DNA of 64,000 nt from Bradyrhizobium sp. SZCCT0153 (GCF_018129995.1 NZ_JAFCKS010000002.1:806001-870000); one strand, 5' to 3'. Positions 39,028 through 50,326 are shown, counted from the stretch's first letter. Notes: a model not told the origin generated them from the letters alone. Made by a program: numbers and translations.

Positions 39028-40568
39028 GGAAAGCCAGCGTCCTGATCGACTGTGATTTCGCCATCGGTCACACCGATCCTCGCCTGTTCGGTGCGTTCGT
39101 CGAACATCTGGGCCGATGCGTCTATGGCGGCATCTACGAGCCCGGCCATCCGACCGCGGACGAGAAGGGGTTTCGAAAGGACGTGCTCGCGCTGGTGAAG
39201 GAGCTCGGCCCGACGCTCATCCGATACCCCGGCGGCAATTTCGTCTCGGGCTACAATTGGGAGGACGGCGTCGGTCCGCCGACGACGCGACCGGTGCGGC
39301 TGGACCTTGCATGGTTCAGCACCGAGCCTAACAGCTTCGGCACCAATGAATTCATGGATTGGTGCAGGGCGGCCGCCGTCGAGCCGATGATGGCGGTCAA
39401 TCTCGGCACGCGCGGCGGCGATGCTGCGCGCAACCTGGTCGAATATTGCAATCATCCGGGCGGAACGGCCTGGTCGGATCTGCGTCGTGCGCACGGCTGG
39501 GACAAGCCGCATGACGTCAAGCTGTGGTGCCTCGGCAACGAAATGGACGGGCCCTGGCAGATGGAGCACAAGAGCGCCGCGGCTTACGGCGCGGTCGCCC
39601 GCGAAGCGGCGAAGATGATGCGCTGGGTGGATCCGACCATCGCGCTTGCGGCTTGCGGTTCGTCGGGGCGCAACATGCCGACATTCGGCCAGTGGGAGGA
39701 TACGGTCCTCGAGCACACCTTCGACCACGTCGACTACATTTCGCTCCATACCTATCTCAACAACTACAAGCAGGACACGGCATCCTTCCTCGCAAGCGCC
39801 GACCTGATGGACAGCTTCATCGACGAGGTCGTCGCCCTGGCCGATGCGGTCGCGGCCAAGCGGCGTTCCGGCAAGCGTCTCATGTTGAGCTTCGACGAAT
39901 GGAACGTCTGGTATCGAACGCGCCGCAACCGCGCCGACCGGGTGAAGGAGGGCTGGCCGGTGGCACCGCCGATCCTCGAGGAAATCTACACGATGGAGGA
40001 CGCACTTGCGTTCGGCGGCGCCTGCATTTCCCTGCTTAATCATGCCGATCGGGTCAAGGTCGCCTGCCTCGCGCAACTCGTCAACGTCATCGCACCGATC
40101 ATGACCGAGACGGGCGGAGGCGCGTGGCGCCAGACCATCTTCTTTCCTTTCGCGCATATGAGCCGGTTCGGCCGCGGCCGCGTTTTGCGCACGCAGGTCG
40201 AGTCGGAGACCTACGATTCATCCTACTACGATCCCCGCGGCACCCAGGACCAGGTCTTTGCGATACCGAACGTGCCATATCTCAAGATCGCGGCGGTCGC
40301 GCAGGACGGCGGCGGCCTGTCGCTGTTTCTGCTCAATCGGGATCTGAAGCAGGAGATCGAGGTCAGTGTCACGGCCAGAGGTTTCGCCCTGCTCTCGGTG
40401 GGCGAGCGTCTTGAACTCCGGCACGATGATCTCAAGGCAACGAATACCAGGAATGCGCCGGGCAGGATCAAGCCGGCGCCGTTGCAGAGCGTGGCCCTCG
40501 ATGGCGAACGGTTGCAGGCAACCCTCAAGCCGGCGTCGTGGAACGTCATCCACCTGACGGCAAGCTGA
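39024..40568 (+). CDS. Alpha-L-arabinofuranosidase, GH51
   Basis: The 514-residue enzyme releases terminal arabinofuranose from arabino-oligosaccharides. The (beta/alpha)8 barrel shows the acid/base Glu173 in CLGNEMDGPW and the nucleophile Glu292 in LSFDEWNVWY, both in family contexts, plus the GGNFVSGYNWEDG loop. A C-terminal beta-sandwich domain (from about residue 390) completes the GH51 layout. No signal peptide is present, so it works on imported oligomers in the cytoplasm. Its position at the end of the Opp-type operon gives the strongest hint to the transporter's cargo. Confidence 0.95.
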   Translation: MRKASVLIDCDFAIGHTDPRLFGAFVEHLGRCVYGGIYEPGHPTADEKGFRKDVLALVKELGPTLIRYPGGNFVSGYNWEDGVGPPTTRPVRLDLAWFSTEPNSFGTNEFMDWCRAAAVEPMMAVNLGTRGGDAARNLVEYCNHPGGTAWSDLRRAHGWDKPHDVKLWCLGNEMDGPWQMEHKSAAAYGAVAREAAKMMRWVDPTIALAACGSSGRNMPTFGQWEDTVLEHTFDHVDYISLHTYLNNYKQDTASFLASADLMDSFIDEVVALADAVAAKRRSGKRLMLSFDEWNVWYRTRRNRADRVKEGWPVAPPILEEIYTMEDALAFGGACISLLNHADRVKVACLAQLVNVIAPIMTETGGGAWRQTIFFPFAHMSRFGRGRVLRTQVESETYDSSYYDPRGTQDQVFAIPNVPYLKIAAVAQDGGGLSLFLLNRDLKQEIEVSVTARGFALLSVGERLELRHDDLKATNTRNAPGRIKPAPLQSVALDGERLQATLKPASWNVIHLTAS

Positions 40569-40614
40569 GCGATACGCTACGAAGCCTCCGGAGGGGGCGC
40601 CAATCGCCGGGCTC

Positions 40615-43600
40615 TCAGTCCGGGCCGTCGCGTCGTGCACGCAAGTCGAGAACCTGACGGATCGAACGCGCCAGATCTGCCGGCCGGTAGGGCTTGCTCA
40701 GCAGGGTGATGCCGGGGTCCAGCCGACCGTCATGCACCATGGCGGCTTCCGCATACCCGGACATGTAGAGCACCGGCACGCCGGGCCGCTCGCGGGTCAC
40801 CATCTCGGCGAGTTCGCGCCCGTTCATCCCGCCGGGCATCACGACGTCGGTGAAGAGCAGGTCGAACGCGGTGCCCTGGTTCACCAGAGCCAGCGCATCG
40901 GGACCATTGGCCGCGGCGATCGTGCGATAGCCAAAGCTCTTGAGCTGCGCCACGACGTAGTTGCGCACCAGCTCGTCATCCTCGACCACGAGGATGGTTT
41001 CGCTGCCGCGCTGCAGTTCGCTCTTCGGCACAGCGTCCGAAACGGCAGCGGTCAAAGCCGAGCGCGGCAGATACAGGCTGATCGTCGTTCCGCGCCCTTC
41101 CTCGCTGTCGATCCTGATGTGACCGCCGGATTGCTTGATGAAGCCGTAGACCATGCTCAGTCCAAGGCCCGTGCCCTTGCCGAGCTCCTTGGTGGTGAAG
41201 AAGGGCTCGAAGATCTTGTCCCGGATCGCGAGTGGAATGCCGGCGCCGGTGTCGCTGACGGTGACCAGGATGAAGTCGCCGCGAATTCCCTCCGGGCCGG
41301 AATCGTCCGCATCGAAGCTCACATTCGCGGTGCCGAAGTGAATCTTGCCTCCGCCGGCCATCGCGTCGCGGGCGTTCACCGCCAGATTGATCAAAGCGGT
41401 CGAAAGCTGACTTGGGTCGATCAGGGCGTGCCAGCCGTCGGCTTGCAGCGTCGAGCCGATCTGGACATGCTCGCCGAGCGTCGGCCGCAGCAGCTTGGCG
41501 GTATCGACGATGAGGTTGTTGACGTCGACGTCGCGTGGTTGCAGAGGCTGCTTGCGGGCGAACGCCAGCAGCTGCATCGTCAGATCAGCACCGCGCGTGG
41601 CGGCCTGATCGATCATGTGGGCGATGGTGACGAGATCGGGCTGGTCCGCGAGGCCGTCGACCAGGATCTGTATGGTGCCCGTGATGACGGTCAGGATGTT
41701 GTTGAAATCATGGGCCACGCCGCCGGTGAGCTGGCCGACCGCATCCATCTTCTGCGATTGGCGAAGCTGCTGCTCGAGGCGGAGGCGGTGGGTGATGTCG
41801 CGCCCGATGACGATGATCAGCTCCTGGCCGCCGGTCGAGACGTGAGCGGCGGACAGTTCGGCGTCGAGACCTTTTGCGTCGGGGCCATCAAGGCGCAGTT
41901 GCAGCAGGCCGGCCGAACCCGGCACGAGCAGCCGGTCGACCCCGATCGCACCCGCCGGATTCAGGACGGATCGGAGCGGGATGCCGATAATCTGCTCCCG
42001 GGGCCGTCCGAGCATGAGCTCGGCGGTGCGGTTTGCCTCGATCACCAGCCCGATCTGATCGAGCACCAGGATCGCGTCACGCGCCTGCTCCATCAGCAGG
42101 CGGTACTTCTCTTCCGCCTGCTTGCGCGCGGTAAGGTCGAGCACGAACGAGATGCATTGATCGGAAGACCCGGCGATCGAGGCGGAGCCGATCAGGACAG
42201 GAACGCGGCTGCCGTCTTTTCTGATGAATTCCTTCTCTCGAGGCGCGGTCTGGCCCGACATCCGCAGCTGTTCGATGCGCTGCGTGTCTCCGTGCCGGTA
42301 TTCGGCCGGGGTCATGTCCCTCCAGCGGACCGCACCCGTAACCAGCTCCTGGCTCGAGTATCCGGTCATGCCGAGGAACGCATCGTTGGCGTAGCTGATG
42401 TCGCCGCTGCCGTCCCAGAACAATATTCCGATGATGTTGGAATCGACGAGCCGCCGGATCCGCGCCTCGCGATCCTGGAGATCGCGGTAGAGCAGGGTGT
42501 TCTCGAGCGAAATGGCAGCCTGCGCCGCCAGCAGGTCGAGCACTGCGACGCGGTCGGGTGTGAACGCGTGCGTCGTCAGCGTGTTCTCGAGATAGAGCAA
42601 CCCGGTGAGCTTGGCCTGCTTCATGAGCGGCAGGCAGAGGATTGATCTCGGATGCCGGCGATGGAGATAGTCGGCGCCGTAGAGCGGATCAGGCCTGGTC
42701 GCGTCGTCGATGATGAGAGGCTTTTGCGACCGAATGACATAGCGCACCAACGCCTCCGGGCACTCGGGCGCGGAGAGCGCAGTCCGCTCCATGACGACGG
42801 CAAACTCGTCGCCCTTCGACTGTCCCTCCGCCTCGATCCAGAAGTCATCATGCCGCGCCAGGATCAACAGGCCGCGATCCGCGCCAGCGTTCTGCAGCGC
42901 GATTTTCATCAGGGTCTCGATCAGCTTCGGCAGCTCGATCTCACTCGAGACCGCCTGGGACGCCTTCACCACGGTGGTGACGTCCATCTGCTGGACGGTC
43001 GGCCTGCCGGCGGAACTGCTGTCCTCTGCGACGTGGAGACGAGGATAGAGGCGTTCGAGCTGTCTGACCTTGGCCTCGGCTCCCCAGCGAAGAAATCCGT
43101 AGTGAGCATCGCGCAGATATGCATAGGCGATCTTTTCGAACCCGCGTGTCGAATAGAAGCGCCCGGCAAGTTCGTTCGCGATCGCCTCGTTCTGGGGAAA
43201 GCCGTTCGCGTGGGCCGAGGCGATAGCCTGGTCGTAGCAGCGCATCGCGTCGAGCTCGCGACCTTCGATCCGTGCGATCTCCGCGGCGATGAGAGCTGCG
43301 CGGTCGGCAAAATCTTCGGGACAGATCTCCGCCCAGCGCTGAAGCTGGCGATGGTGAACGGTCAGGGCTTCAAGCCGCGGGGCTCGGCCGACATCGGATG
43401 CGGTTTCGCTCGACGCGGCCTGCGCCAGCGCGGCATAGAAGTGAAACTCGACCCGATCGAACAGCGCCTTCGAGGTCCACAGCAGTTGCTCGGCCTTCAC
43501 CGCCGCGTCGATCGCGCCGGGGTCATCGGCAAGGACGCGTGCCTGCAGCTTGCGGCCCCAATACCAGAAGCCGGCCTGTTCCAGGCGCGGGTCTGCCTCG

Positions 43601-46600
43601 AGACGATGTTCGAACTGCGCTTCGCTGAACCCGGCTTCATCGAAACAGCCGAACTTCGCGGTGAGACCGCGCAGCGTCCGGACCAGCTGAAGCTGCCCCG
43701 CAATTCGATCGGCCGCCAGATCGATGCGCGCCCGGCGTGCGAAATCGAGGCCGGCCTCGGCCTCCAGCTGCACGCCCGGCAGTGCATCGCCGCAGGCGAG
43801 CAGATGCGTGAGGAGGTGATGACGGGTAAAGCTGGCGTAGTTGATGTCGCCGACCTGCTGCGCGGCGTCGAAGGCCCGTCGCAGCCACGGGCGGCCTGTG
43901 CTCACATGACGTGTCCAGCTCCCGTAGCCGAGATAGACGCGAGCCTTGAACCGGTCCAGCCTTTGCAGTTCGACGAGGTCGAGGCCGAGCTGGGCGAAGC
44001 GGTAGCCGGCAGCATAGTCGTCAAAGTCGGGGCCGAGCACGGTCCCAAGCACGATGTAAGCGAGGCACGAGGCGTCGGAGTTGCCGTACTCCATGCTCAG
44101 ATTGGCCATGCGACCGATGATGAGACGGCGCAGATTCTCGTCGATGTACCAGGCCGGGGAGACGAGCACCGTGAGGACGTCCATGGTCCCGCGCGCGACC
44201 GGGTCGGCCATCTGGGGCAGGTCGAGCAGGGCCTCGATCGGGCGCTCACCGATCTGCCGCCACATCCGTTCATATTCCTGCCGGACTTCCTCCGGTGTCG
44301 GATGCGCCGACCAGGCGATGCCGACGCGGTGCAAATAGCCGAGGGCAATCTCGACGTCGCGGTCGCTTGGCTCCATCCGGAGCCGGGTGACGGCGGCGAG
44401 ATCGGGCAGGTTGGCCGCCCGGCTTGCCAGTTCGGCAAGGCGCGTTTTCGCCGTCGCCTGCTCACCGACGAGGAACTCGCATTCGGCCCGCTGCAGCGCC
44501 AGGGCGAAGCTGAGCGCGTAGTGCTGCTGCCAGCGATCCTCCGGCAGCACGGTTTCACCGAGGGCGAAGTGGGCAAACGCCATGCCGAAAGCCGTCGCCG
44601 CCTTGGCGCGGCGGCCGGCCAACAGGTTCAGCTCCGCCAGCTTGACGCGCTCCTCTGCCGCCGTGATCAGGGCCACGCCGCGGTTGAGTTGGCTCACGAT
44701 CTCGAAAACGTTTTCCTCGACCGCTTCCGGCGAGGTTCGCGCAGCGAACAGTCGGCCAATACGCAAATGGGCCGAGGCGCGTTCTTGCTCCGGTATCAGC
44801 GCGTAGGCCGCCTCCTGGAATCGGTCATGGACGAATCGATAGGCATCGCCCTGGGGCTCGACGAATTCCTGGCGGACGGCGGGCCACAAATCTGCCTGGA
44901 CCTGCTCATCCGACGCGCCAAGGACGATCGAAAGCACGGCGGCCTCGGCGACGTTTCCGAGACAGGCCATCTGCTGCAGGGCTGTGCGCGTTGCAACGGG
45001 CAGCCGGGTGAGCTTTCCGAGCATGAGGTCGATGACGTTGTCGGTGTATCGCTTGGCGTGGATGCGATCGAGAGACCAGGTCCAGTGCGACGCATCATGG
45101 TCGAACGCGATCAGTCCTTCCTCGACCAGCGAAAACATGAACTGGATGGCAAAGAACGGATTGCCGCCGGTTTTCTCGTGCACGAGCTGGACCAGCGGAG
45201 CGGCGCGCTTCGGATCGCAACGAAGCGCATCTGCAAGCAACTGGCCGAGATGCCTGCGGCCGAGCGGGGCGAGCCTGATCTCAACGACCCGTTGGCCCCG
45301 TGTCCTGATGGCCTCGCGCATGCGCACCACCGGATGAGCGGGGTCAACTTCATTCTCACGGTATGCGCCGATCAGCATCAGGTGCTTCAGGTTCGACCTG
45401 GTCAACAGGTCCTCGAGCAGCTCGAACGTCGCCATGTCGAGCCATTGCAGATCATCGAGGAACAGCACCAGCGGATGTTCGGGTCTGGCAAACAGGCCGA
45501 TGAATTGCTCGAAGACGCGGTGAAAGCGGCTTTGCGCGTGCTGGAGCGGCAGCTCATGGACAGGCGGTTGCTCGCCGATGATCGCCTTGAGGTCGGGGAT
45601 CAGGTCCACGACGAGCTGCCCGTTTGGACCGAGCGCGCTCAGCAGATCATGGCGCCACTGGTTCAGCTCGGTCTCGCTCTTGCCCAGAAGCGGCCGAACG
45701 AGGCTCTGGAATGCCCTGGCGAGTGTCGCGTAGGGGATGTCGCGCTTGTGCTGGTCGAATTTGCCCGATGCAAACAGCCCTCGTGACGGCACCAGCACTT
45801 TATGGAGCTCGTTGACGACAGATGATTTTCCGATCCCGGAATATCCCGAGACCAGCGCCAATTCCGGTGCGCCGCTCTTGACGATGCGCTCGAACGAGGA
45901 GAGCAGCATCTCGCGTTCGTGCGTTCGTCCATACAGCTTCTCGGGTACGAGCAGCCGGTCGGGGGTGTCGTGCCGGCCCAGCGGGAAGTCGTCGATGCTG
46001 TGCCGAAGCTGCCACTCCGCAAGACAGTGCTGCAGATCCCTCTCGGCACCGGCTGCAGTCTGGTAACGCTCCTCGGCCATCTTGGAGAGCAGCTTCATGA
46101 TCAGTCCGGAAACCGCGGAGGGAACGTTGCCGGATCGCTTGCTCGGCGGCTCCGCTTCTCTTGCGACGTGGCAGTGCACCCATTCCATCGGATCGGATGC
46201 GGCAAACGGAAGCGAGCCGGTGACCATCTGATAGAGTGTGACGCCGAGCGAATACAGGTCGCTCCGGGAATCGATCGAGCGGTTCATCCGGCCGGTCTGC
46301 TCGGGTGACATGTAAGCGAATGTGCCGGCGATCGACTCGGGCGGTGCCAGGGATTGCCGTTCGCGCGGACGGCGCGAGGCAAAGCCGAAGCCGGTGAGGT
46401 GCACGCTGCCGTTGCTGCGGTTCACCAGGATATTTGCCGGCTTGATATCTTTGTGGACCAGACCGCGCTGGTGGACCTTGCTCACGGCCGCGGCGATCTG
46501 GGTCGCGAGACGCAGGAAGCTCCCCATCTCCATGGGCGTGTGCACCAGCCATGTGAGCGGCTCGCCACCGAGATCTTCAAGAACGAGGATGGTGCGGCCG

Positions 46601-46851
46601 TGATCCTGCACAAGCTCAAGCGGCTTGGCGGCCCAGGCGCTGTCCAGTTCGTCCTTCAGCGCGAATTCGTGCGCGAGCCGATCAAGACTTTGCGGGGTCG
46701 GATGTTCCGCCGCCGGGACGACGGCCAGCACGACCTGCCGCTCGCCGTCGATGCGTTCGCGGGAGGTTCGACACAGCAGAATGCCTTCCTCGTCGCAGAG
46801 AACCTGCGGACCGTGGGCCCAGCCAGCGCCCATGAACGATGAAAGGTTCAT
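40615..46851 (-). CDS. Giant Ser/Thr-kinase - AAA ATPase - GAF - PAS - hybrid histidine kinase
   Basis: The 2078-residue cytoplasmic signalling protein has, in order: a protein-kinase-like domain (about 15-270) with [14 protein letters not shown]; an AAA/predictor-type ATPase with Walker [10 protein letters not shown] (about 335-345) and Walker [13 protein letters not shown] (about 460); a long helical-repeat region; GAF (about 1310-1460); two PAS domains (about 1465-1700); HisKA with [14 protein letters not shown] (about 1710); HATPase with [10 protein letters not shown] and [14 protein letters not shown]; and a C-terminal receiver with Asp near residue 2000 ([11 protein letters not shown]). 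In the kinase the DFG motif reads GFG and no Lys is seen at the VAIK position, so phosphotransfer there is doubtful. It has no partner response regulator nearby. Signal and output are unknown. Confidence 0.92.
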   Translation of the reverse strand: MNLSSFMGAGWAHGPQVLCDEEGILLCRTSRERIDGERQVVLAVVPAAEHPTPQSLDRLAHEFALKDELDSAWAAKPLELVQDHGRTILVLEDLGGEPLTWLVHTPMEMGSFLRLATQIAAAVSKVHQRGLVHKDIKPANILVNRSNGSVHLTGFGFASRRPRERQSLAPPESIAGTFAYMSPEQTGRMNRSIDSRSDLYSLGVTLYQMVTGSLPFAASDPMEWVHCHVAREAEPPSKRSGNVPSAVSGLIMKLLSKMAEERYQTAAGAERDLQHCLAEWQLRHSIDDFPLGRHDTPDRLLVPEKLYGRTHEREMLLSSFERIVKSGAPELALVSGYSGIGKSSVVNELHKVLVPSRGLFASGKFDQHKRDIPYATLARAFQSLVRPLLGKSETELNQWRHDLLSALGPNGQLVVDLIPDLKAIIGEQPPVHELPLQHAQSRFHRVFEQFIGLFARPEHPLVLFLDDLQWLDMATFELLEDLLTRSNLKHLMLIGAYRENEVDPAHPVVRMREAIRTRGQRVVEIRLAPLGRRHLGQLLADALRCDPKRAAPLVQLVHEKTGGNPFFAIQFMFSLVEEGLIAFDHDASHWTWSLDRIHAKRYTDNVIDLMLGKLTRLPVATRTALQQMACLGNVAEAAVLSIVLGASDEQVQADLWPAVRQEFVEPQGDAYRFVHDRFQEAAYALIPEQERASAHLRIGRLFAARTSPEAVEENVFEIVSQLNRGVALITAAEERVKLAELNLLAGRRAKAATAFGMAFAHFALGETVLPEDRWQQHYALSFALALQRAECEFLVGEQATAKTRLAELASRAANLPDLAAVTRLRMEPSDRDVEIALGYLHRVGIAWSAHPTPEEVRQEYERMWRQIGERPIEALLDLPQMADPVARGTMDVLTVLVSPAWYIDENLRRLIIGRMANLSMEYGNSDASCLAYIVLGTVLGPDFDDYAAGYRFAQLGLDLVELQRLDRFKARVYLGYGSWTRHVSTGRPWLRRAFDAAQQVGDINYASFTRHHLLTHLLACGDALPGVQLEAEAGLDFARRARIDLAADRIAGQLQLVRTLRGLTAKFGCFDEAGFSEAQFEHRLEADPRLEQAGFWYWGRKLQARVLADDPGAIDAAVKAEQLLWTSKALFDRVEFHFYAALAQAASSETASDVGRAPRLEALTVHHRQLQRWAEICPEDFADRAALIAAEIARIEGRELDAMRCYDQAIASAHANGFPQNEAIANELAGRFYSTRGFEKIAYAYLRDAHYGFLRWGAEAKVRQLERLYPRLHVAEDSSSAGRPTVQQMDVTTVVKASQAVSSEIELPKLIETLMKIALQNAGADRGLLILARHDDFWIEAEGQSKGDEFAVVMERTALSAPECPEALVRYVIRSQKPLIIDDATRPDPLYGADYLHRRHPRSILCLPLMKQAKLTGLLYLENTLTTHAFTPDRVAVLDLLAAQAAISLENTLLYRDLQDREARIRRLVDSNIIGILFWDGSGDISYANDAFLGMTGYSSQELVTGAVRWRDMTPAEYRHGDTQRIEQLRMSGQTAPREKEFIRKDGSRVPVLIGSASIAGSSDQCISFVLDLTARKQAEEKYRLLMEQARDAILVLDQIGLVIEANRTAELMLGRPREQIIGIPLRSVLNPAGAIGVDRLLVPGSAGLLQLRLDGPDAKGLDAELSAAHVSTGGQELIIVIGRDITHRLRLEQQLRQSQKMDAVGQLTGGVAHDFNNILTVITGTIQILVDGLADQPDLVTIAHMIDQAATRGADLTMQLLAFARKQPLQPRDVDVNNLIVDTAKLLRPTLGEHVQIGSTLQADGWHALIDPSQLSTALINLAVNARDAMAGGGKIHFGTANVSFDADDSGPEGIRGDFILVTVSDTGAGIPLAIRDKIFEPFFTTKELGKGTGLGLSMVYGFIKQSGGHIRIDSEEGRGTTISLYLPRSALTAAVSDAVPKSELQRGSETILVVEDDELVRNYVVAQLKSFGYRTIAAANGPDALALVNQGTAFDLLFTDVVMPGGMNGRELAEMVTRERPGVPVLYMSGYAEAAMVHDGRLDPGITLLSKPYRPADLARSIRQVLDLRARRDGPD

Positions 46852-47475
46852 CTCGGTAGACCATGCCGCCGCCGAGACCAGGTCCGAGCCAGGCCGGCTC
46901 GCCCGGTACTTCGGTCATCCCCCTTAGAGCTGCCCTGATGCGGTATGGCGCTCGCCGTTACCGATTCTCTGTTTCCGCGTGCGGGACGCATGAAGGGCAG
47001 GACGCACGTGCGACGCTCGATACGATGGGGCGAGCCCCTCTCGCCTTCATTCCGTCGCCTGGTTCGATTGGCTCGGCCGGGCGCCTCGAAAGCGTATCAT
47101 TTGCCGAGGTCTCGTCAATGTACCGCCTTCGTGCGGCAAGGCGACACACATCCAGTGCGGGCGAGCGGTCCGCGTCTCGTGTTGACTTCATCTCCAATCT
47201 ATTGAAATCGCGGCGCTATCCATTCACCACGACCGCGATGATGGATTGCAGCGAGAGCGTGAGTCTTTCCGTCGCTTGGACGGCAGCGTGTGCACGACGT
47301 GTGCATCTGAAGTTCAAGCAAGTCTGTTGAAGGCGAGCAGGGGCCGCCGTTCTGCAGCGTTCCGACTCCCATCGCCGCCTGTCCAAGGTCGGAGAGCGCC
47401 TCGGCGCCGATCTTCCTGCGCCACGACCGGGCGCGTCTCGGGCCGCAATCCGGGTCCCGTCCCCCGCGCGGGCGA
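46852..47475. other. Gene-free stretch, about 620 bp
   Basis: This lies between the divergent hybrid-kinase gene and the dioxygenase operon. Several overlapping open frames exist on both strands, but none has a recognisable motif, a good ribosome-binding site or coding-like third-position bias by eye. It should hold the kinase promoter. I see nothing else that I can support. Confidence 0.6.
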
Positions 47476-47504
47476 TTGACAGCGAATTATTACATGTCTA
47501 AAAA
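47476..47504 (+). promoter_or_regulatory. Sigma-70 promoter of the dioxygenase operon
   Basis: TTGACA (47476-47481) is a perfect -35, followed after exactly 17 bp by TAAAAA (47499-47504) as -10, four of six bases matching TATAAT. The spacer contains the palindrome ACATGT (47492-47497). The predicted start is near 47511, inside the adjacent operator, 27 bp before the ATG. Confidence 0.7.
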
Positions 47505-47519
47505 TATGCAAATTCATAT
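47504..47519. promoter_or_regulatory. Operator ATATG-N6-CATAT overlapping the transcription start
   Basis: The sequence ATATGCAAATTCATAT is a 5-bp inverted repeat with a 6-bp gap placed over the predicted start of the dioxygenase promoter. The extended form AAATATGC-N5-CATA recurs at the iorA promoter (57551-57567). Such a position fits a repressor, and two MarR genes lie in the same cluster. Confidence 0.6.
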
Positions 47520-47537
47520 AATTCACGAGATGCCTGA

Positions 47538-48488
47538 ATGGACGTGCATCCGCTCAAGCTCAAGGTCAGATCGTATGCCGCGGAGACGCCGTTCATACGG
47601 AGCCTTGTGTTTGGCGTGGAGGACGGCGTCGCGCCGCGCTGGCAGGCAGGCGCACATATCCGCGTGGCGCTCCCGAATGGCGGAGACCGGCCGTACTCGC
47701 TGATGGCTCTGCCGGGCCTTGCCGAGGGGACGCTCGCGCTCGGCGTGCTGCGCGAGGAGGCCTCGACCGGAGGCTCGCAGTTCATGCACGCGCTGAAGAT
47801 CGGCGATGTCGTGAAGGCGAGCGCGCCGGCGAACAATTTTCCCCTGCATGAGGGAGCAGCGCCCGCGTTGCTGTTTGCCGGCGGTATCGGCGTCACGCCG
47901 ATCCTGTCGATGGCGGCGGAGCTCAGGCATCGCGCAAGTCCGTTTCGGCTGCATTACGCGGGCCGCACGCAAGGGCTGCTGTCATTCCTGCCTCATCTCC
48001 GGGAGATCTGCGCCGAGGAACTGTCGGTTCACTACGACAGCGACGAATCCCGTCTGGACATTGCGGCGGCGCTCCGCGAGGCGGCGGCAGATTCCCATGT
48101 CTACGTCTGCGGTCCGGCGGGATTGATCGATGCGGTGAGGGCCGCCGCGCTTGACGCGGGTCTCCCGGCCGATCGCATCCGCTACGAGCTCTTCAAGGCC
48201 GAGCAGCCGTCCTCGTCCGATGTGCCGTTCGAGGTGGAGATCGGATCGACCGGACAGGTCGTCACCGTGGCGGCCGATCAGAGCATCATCCAGGCGCTGG
48301 AGGCCGCGGGGCTCGACGTGCTCTACGACTGCCGGCGCGGCGATTGCGGCATCTGCCAGTGCGCCGTGATCTCGGGCACGCCCGATCATCGCGACGTCAT
48401 TCTCAGCGACGACGAGAAGGCGTCGAACAAGATCATGCAGATCTGCGTATCGCGCGCGAAGTCGGAACGTCTGGTGCTGGATCTATGA
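47538..48488 (+). CDS. PDR/VanB-type oxidoreductase (FMN/FAD reductase with C-terminal 2Fe-2S ferredoxin)
   Basis: The 316-residue reductase supplies electrons from NAD(P)H to the Rieske dioxygenase encoded downstream. It has an N-terminal flavin-binding barrel with RPYSLM, a nucleotide-binding domain starting LLFAGGIGVTPILSMAAEL with HVYVCGPAGLIDAV, and a C-terminal plant-type ferredoxin with Cys ligands in YDCRRGDCGICQC and QICVSR. This order is the phthalate-dioxygenase-reductase arrangement. The stop overlaps a possible ATG of the next gene. The operon begins 19 bp after the operator. Confidence 0.94.
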   Translation: MDVHPLKLKVRSYAAETPFIRSLVFGVEDGVAPRWQAGAHIRVALPNGGDRPYSLMALPGLAEGTLALGVLREEASTGGSQFMHALKIGDVVKASAPANNFPLHEGAAPALLFAGGIGVTPILSMAAELRHRASPFRLHYAGRTQGLLSFLPHLREICAEELSVHYDSDESRLDIAAALREAAADSHVYVCGPAGLIDAVRAAALDAGLPADRIRYELFKAEQPSSSDVPFEVEIGSTGQVVTVAADQSIIQALEAAGLDVLYDCRRGDCGICQCAVISGTPDHRDVILSDDEKASNKIMQICVSRAKSERLVLDL

Positions 48489-48505
48489 GGGAGGCGAAGC
48501 TCGCC

Positions 48506-49846
48506 ATGACGAAATACGGAAGCAATGCGCAAGCGATTGCGGCGCTGGTGCGCGAGGCCGAGGTGCACCGTGACGTCTACATCGACCCCGAGATATTCGA
48601 GCTCGAGATGGAGCATCTGTTTCCGAACAGCTGGATCTATGTCGGGCATGCGAGCCAGCTGACGAAGCCCGGCGATTTCATCACCGCCAATATCGGCCGG
48701 CAGCCGGTGCTGGCGAGCCGCCATACCGACGGCTCCGTCCACGTCTTCTACAACCGCTGCCCGCACAAGGGCGTGAAGATCGCATCGGAGCCTTGCGGCA
48801 ACACCGGCAAGTTCTTCCGCTGTCCCTATCACGCCTGGTCGTTCAAGACCGACGGTTCGCTGCTCGCGATCCCGCTGAAGAAGGGCTACGAGGGCACGGG
48901 CTTCGCCGGCACCCAGGCGAATGGCGGGCTGTCCAAGATCAAGAACGTCGTGGTCTATCGCGACTTCATCTTCGCCCGGCTCTCCGACAGCGGCGTGTCC
49001 TTCGAGGACTATTTCGGCGAGAGCCTCTCGACGATCGACAACATGGTCGATCGCTCGCCGGAGGGAAAGCTCGCCGTCGTCGCCACGCCGATCCGCTATA
49101 TGCACACCTGCAACTGGAAGATGCTGGTCGAGAACCAGACCGACACCTGCCATCCGATGGTCGCGCATGAGAGCTCGGCCGGCACGGCGGTCAAGGTCTG
49201 GAAGCGCGAGCAGGGCGATTCCACGGAAACGCCGATGGCGGTGCAGCTCTACGGCCCCTTCATGAGCCCGTACGAGTTCTACGAGCAGAGCGGCATCAGG
49301 ATCTGGCCGAACGGCCATGGCCACACCGGCGTCGCCAACTCGATCCACTCGAACTACTCCGACGTCGACGGCTATGTCGGCCAGATGGTCGCGGCATACG
49401 GCGAGACGCGGGCACACGAGATCCTCGGCGAGGTCAGGCACAACACGGTCTATTTCCCGAACATCATGGTCAAGGGTGCCGTGCAGATCCTGCGCAACTT
49501 CATCCCGATTGCGGTCGACAGGACGCTGGTCGAAAGCTGGGTGTATCGTCTCGTCGGCGCGCCGGACAAGCTCTATGAGCGCGCCTTGATGTACAACCGC
49601 TTCATCAACGCGCCGACCTCGATCGTCGGACACGACGATCTGGAAATGTACGAGCGGGCCCAGGAGGGCCTCAAGTCGAACGGCAATCAATGGGTCAATC
49701 TCCGCCGGCTCTATGAGAGCAGCGAAGAGCAGGACGTCACCGCCGTCATCAACGGAACGTCCGAGCGCCAGATGCGGAACCAGTTTCATGCCTGGGCCAA
49801 GTTCATGACCATGGACATGGACAACCGCGTCGAGGCCGCGGAATGA
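48506..49846 (+). CDS. Aromatic ring-hydroxylating dioxygenase, alpha subunit (Rieske)
   Basis: The 446-residue catalytic subunit has the Rieske ligands Cys85, His87, Cys106 and His109 (NRCPHKG and FRCPYHAW) and the mononuclear-iron triad around Asp213, His216 and His221 (NQTDTCHPMVAHE). It would add both atoms of O2 to an aromatic ring or indole nucleus. The ATG at 48506 follows GAGGGAGG by about 11 bp; an alternative ATG at 48485 overlaps the reductase stop and adds seven residues. The gene overlaps the beta subunit by ATGA at 49843. Confidence 0.94.
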   Translation: MTKYGSNAQAIAALVREAEVHRDVYIDPEIFELEMEHLFPNSWIYVGHASQLTKPGDFITANIGRQPVLASRHTDGSVHVFYNRCPHKGVKIASEPCGNTGKFFRCPYHAWSFKTDGSLLAIPLKKGYEGTGFAGTQANGGLSKIKNVVVYRDFIFARLSDSGVSFEDYFGESLSTIDNMVDRSPEGKLAVVATPIRYMHTCNWKMLVENQTDTCHPMVAHESSAGTAVKVWKREQGDSTETPMAVQLYGPFMSPYEFYEQSGIRIWPNGHGHTGVANSIHSNYSDVDGYVGQMVAAYGETRAHEILGEVRHNTVYFPNIMVKGAVQILRNFIPIAVDRTLVESWVYRLVGAPDKLYERALMYNRFINAPTSIVGHDDLEMYERAQEGLKSNGNQWVNLRRLYESSEEQDVTAVINGTSERQMRNQFHAWAKFMTMDMDNRVEAAE

Positions 49847-50319
49847 TCAGCGAAAAGACGATCACCGACTTCATCTATCGCGAGGCCGATCTGCTCGATA
49901 CGATGCAGTGGCAGGCCTGGCTCGATCTGTTTCACCCCGAAGGACGCTACTGGATGCCGCTGGAATGGCAGCAGGAGGACCCGGTGCTGCAGCCGTCGCT
50001 GATGTACGAGGACCTGTTGCTGCTCAAGGTGCGGGTCGAGCGGCTGTCGGGCGAGCGCACTTTCAGCCAGAAGCCGAAGAGCCGCTGCCACCACCTGCTC
50101 CAGGCCCCGCAGATCGTCGCCTGCGATGCTGCGGCCGGCGTGTTCAAGGCGCGGACGTCCTATATCTACACGGAGACGCGCGGCGATATGCTGGAGCGCT
50201 ATTCGGGATGGGCGTCGCACGACTTCGTCCAGGTCGGCGACGTCCTGAAGATCAAGCTCAAGCGCGTCGATCTCGTCAATTTCGACGCGCCGTTCGGCAA
50301 CATCCAGCTCTTCATGTGA
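49843..50319 (+). CDS. Aromatic ring-hydroxylating dioxygenase, beta subunit
   Basis: The 158-residue small subunit has the NTF2-like (SnoaL-type) fold of the beta subunit: MISEKTITDFIYREADLLDTMQWQAWLDLFHPEGRYWMP-like N-terminus (seen as DTMQWQAWLDLF and GRYWMPLEW), then RCHHLLQAPQIVACD and SYIYTETRGDMLERYSG. It gives structure to the alpha3beta3 enzyme rather than catalysis. It is coupled to the alpha gene and separated from the CoA ligase by 7 bp. Confidence 0.92.
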   Translation: MISEKTITDFIYREADLLDTMQWQAWLDLFHPEGRYWMPLEWQQEDPVLQPSLMYEDLLLLKVRVERLSGERTFSQKPKSRCHHLLQAPQIVACDAAAGVFKARTSYIYTETRGDMLERYSGWASHDFVQVGDVLKIKLKRVDLVNFDAPFGNIQLFM

Positions 50320-50326
50320 GGTTGCC

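Noticed and set aside
40569..40614. Short palindrome CCTCCGGAGG between the convergent arabinofuranosidase and kinase genes as a terminator
   Set aside because: The stem is only five base pairs with no loop and there is no T-run, so the call is too weak.
42652..45786. 1044-codon open frame on the plus strand
   Set aside because: It is antisense to the giant kinase, whose domains are unambiguous. No recognisable motif.
46863..47330. 155-codon open frame in the gap before the dioxygenase operon
   Set aside because: Competes with other frames in the same stretch, has no motif or convincing start signal.
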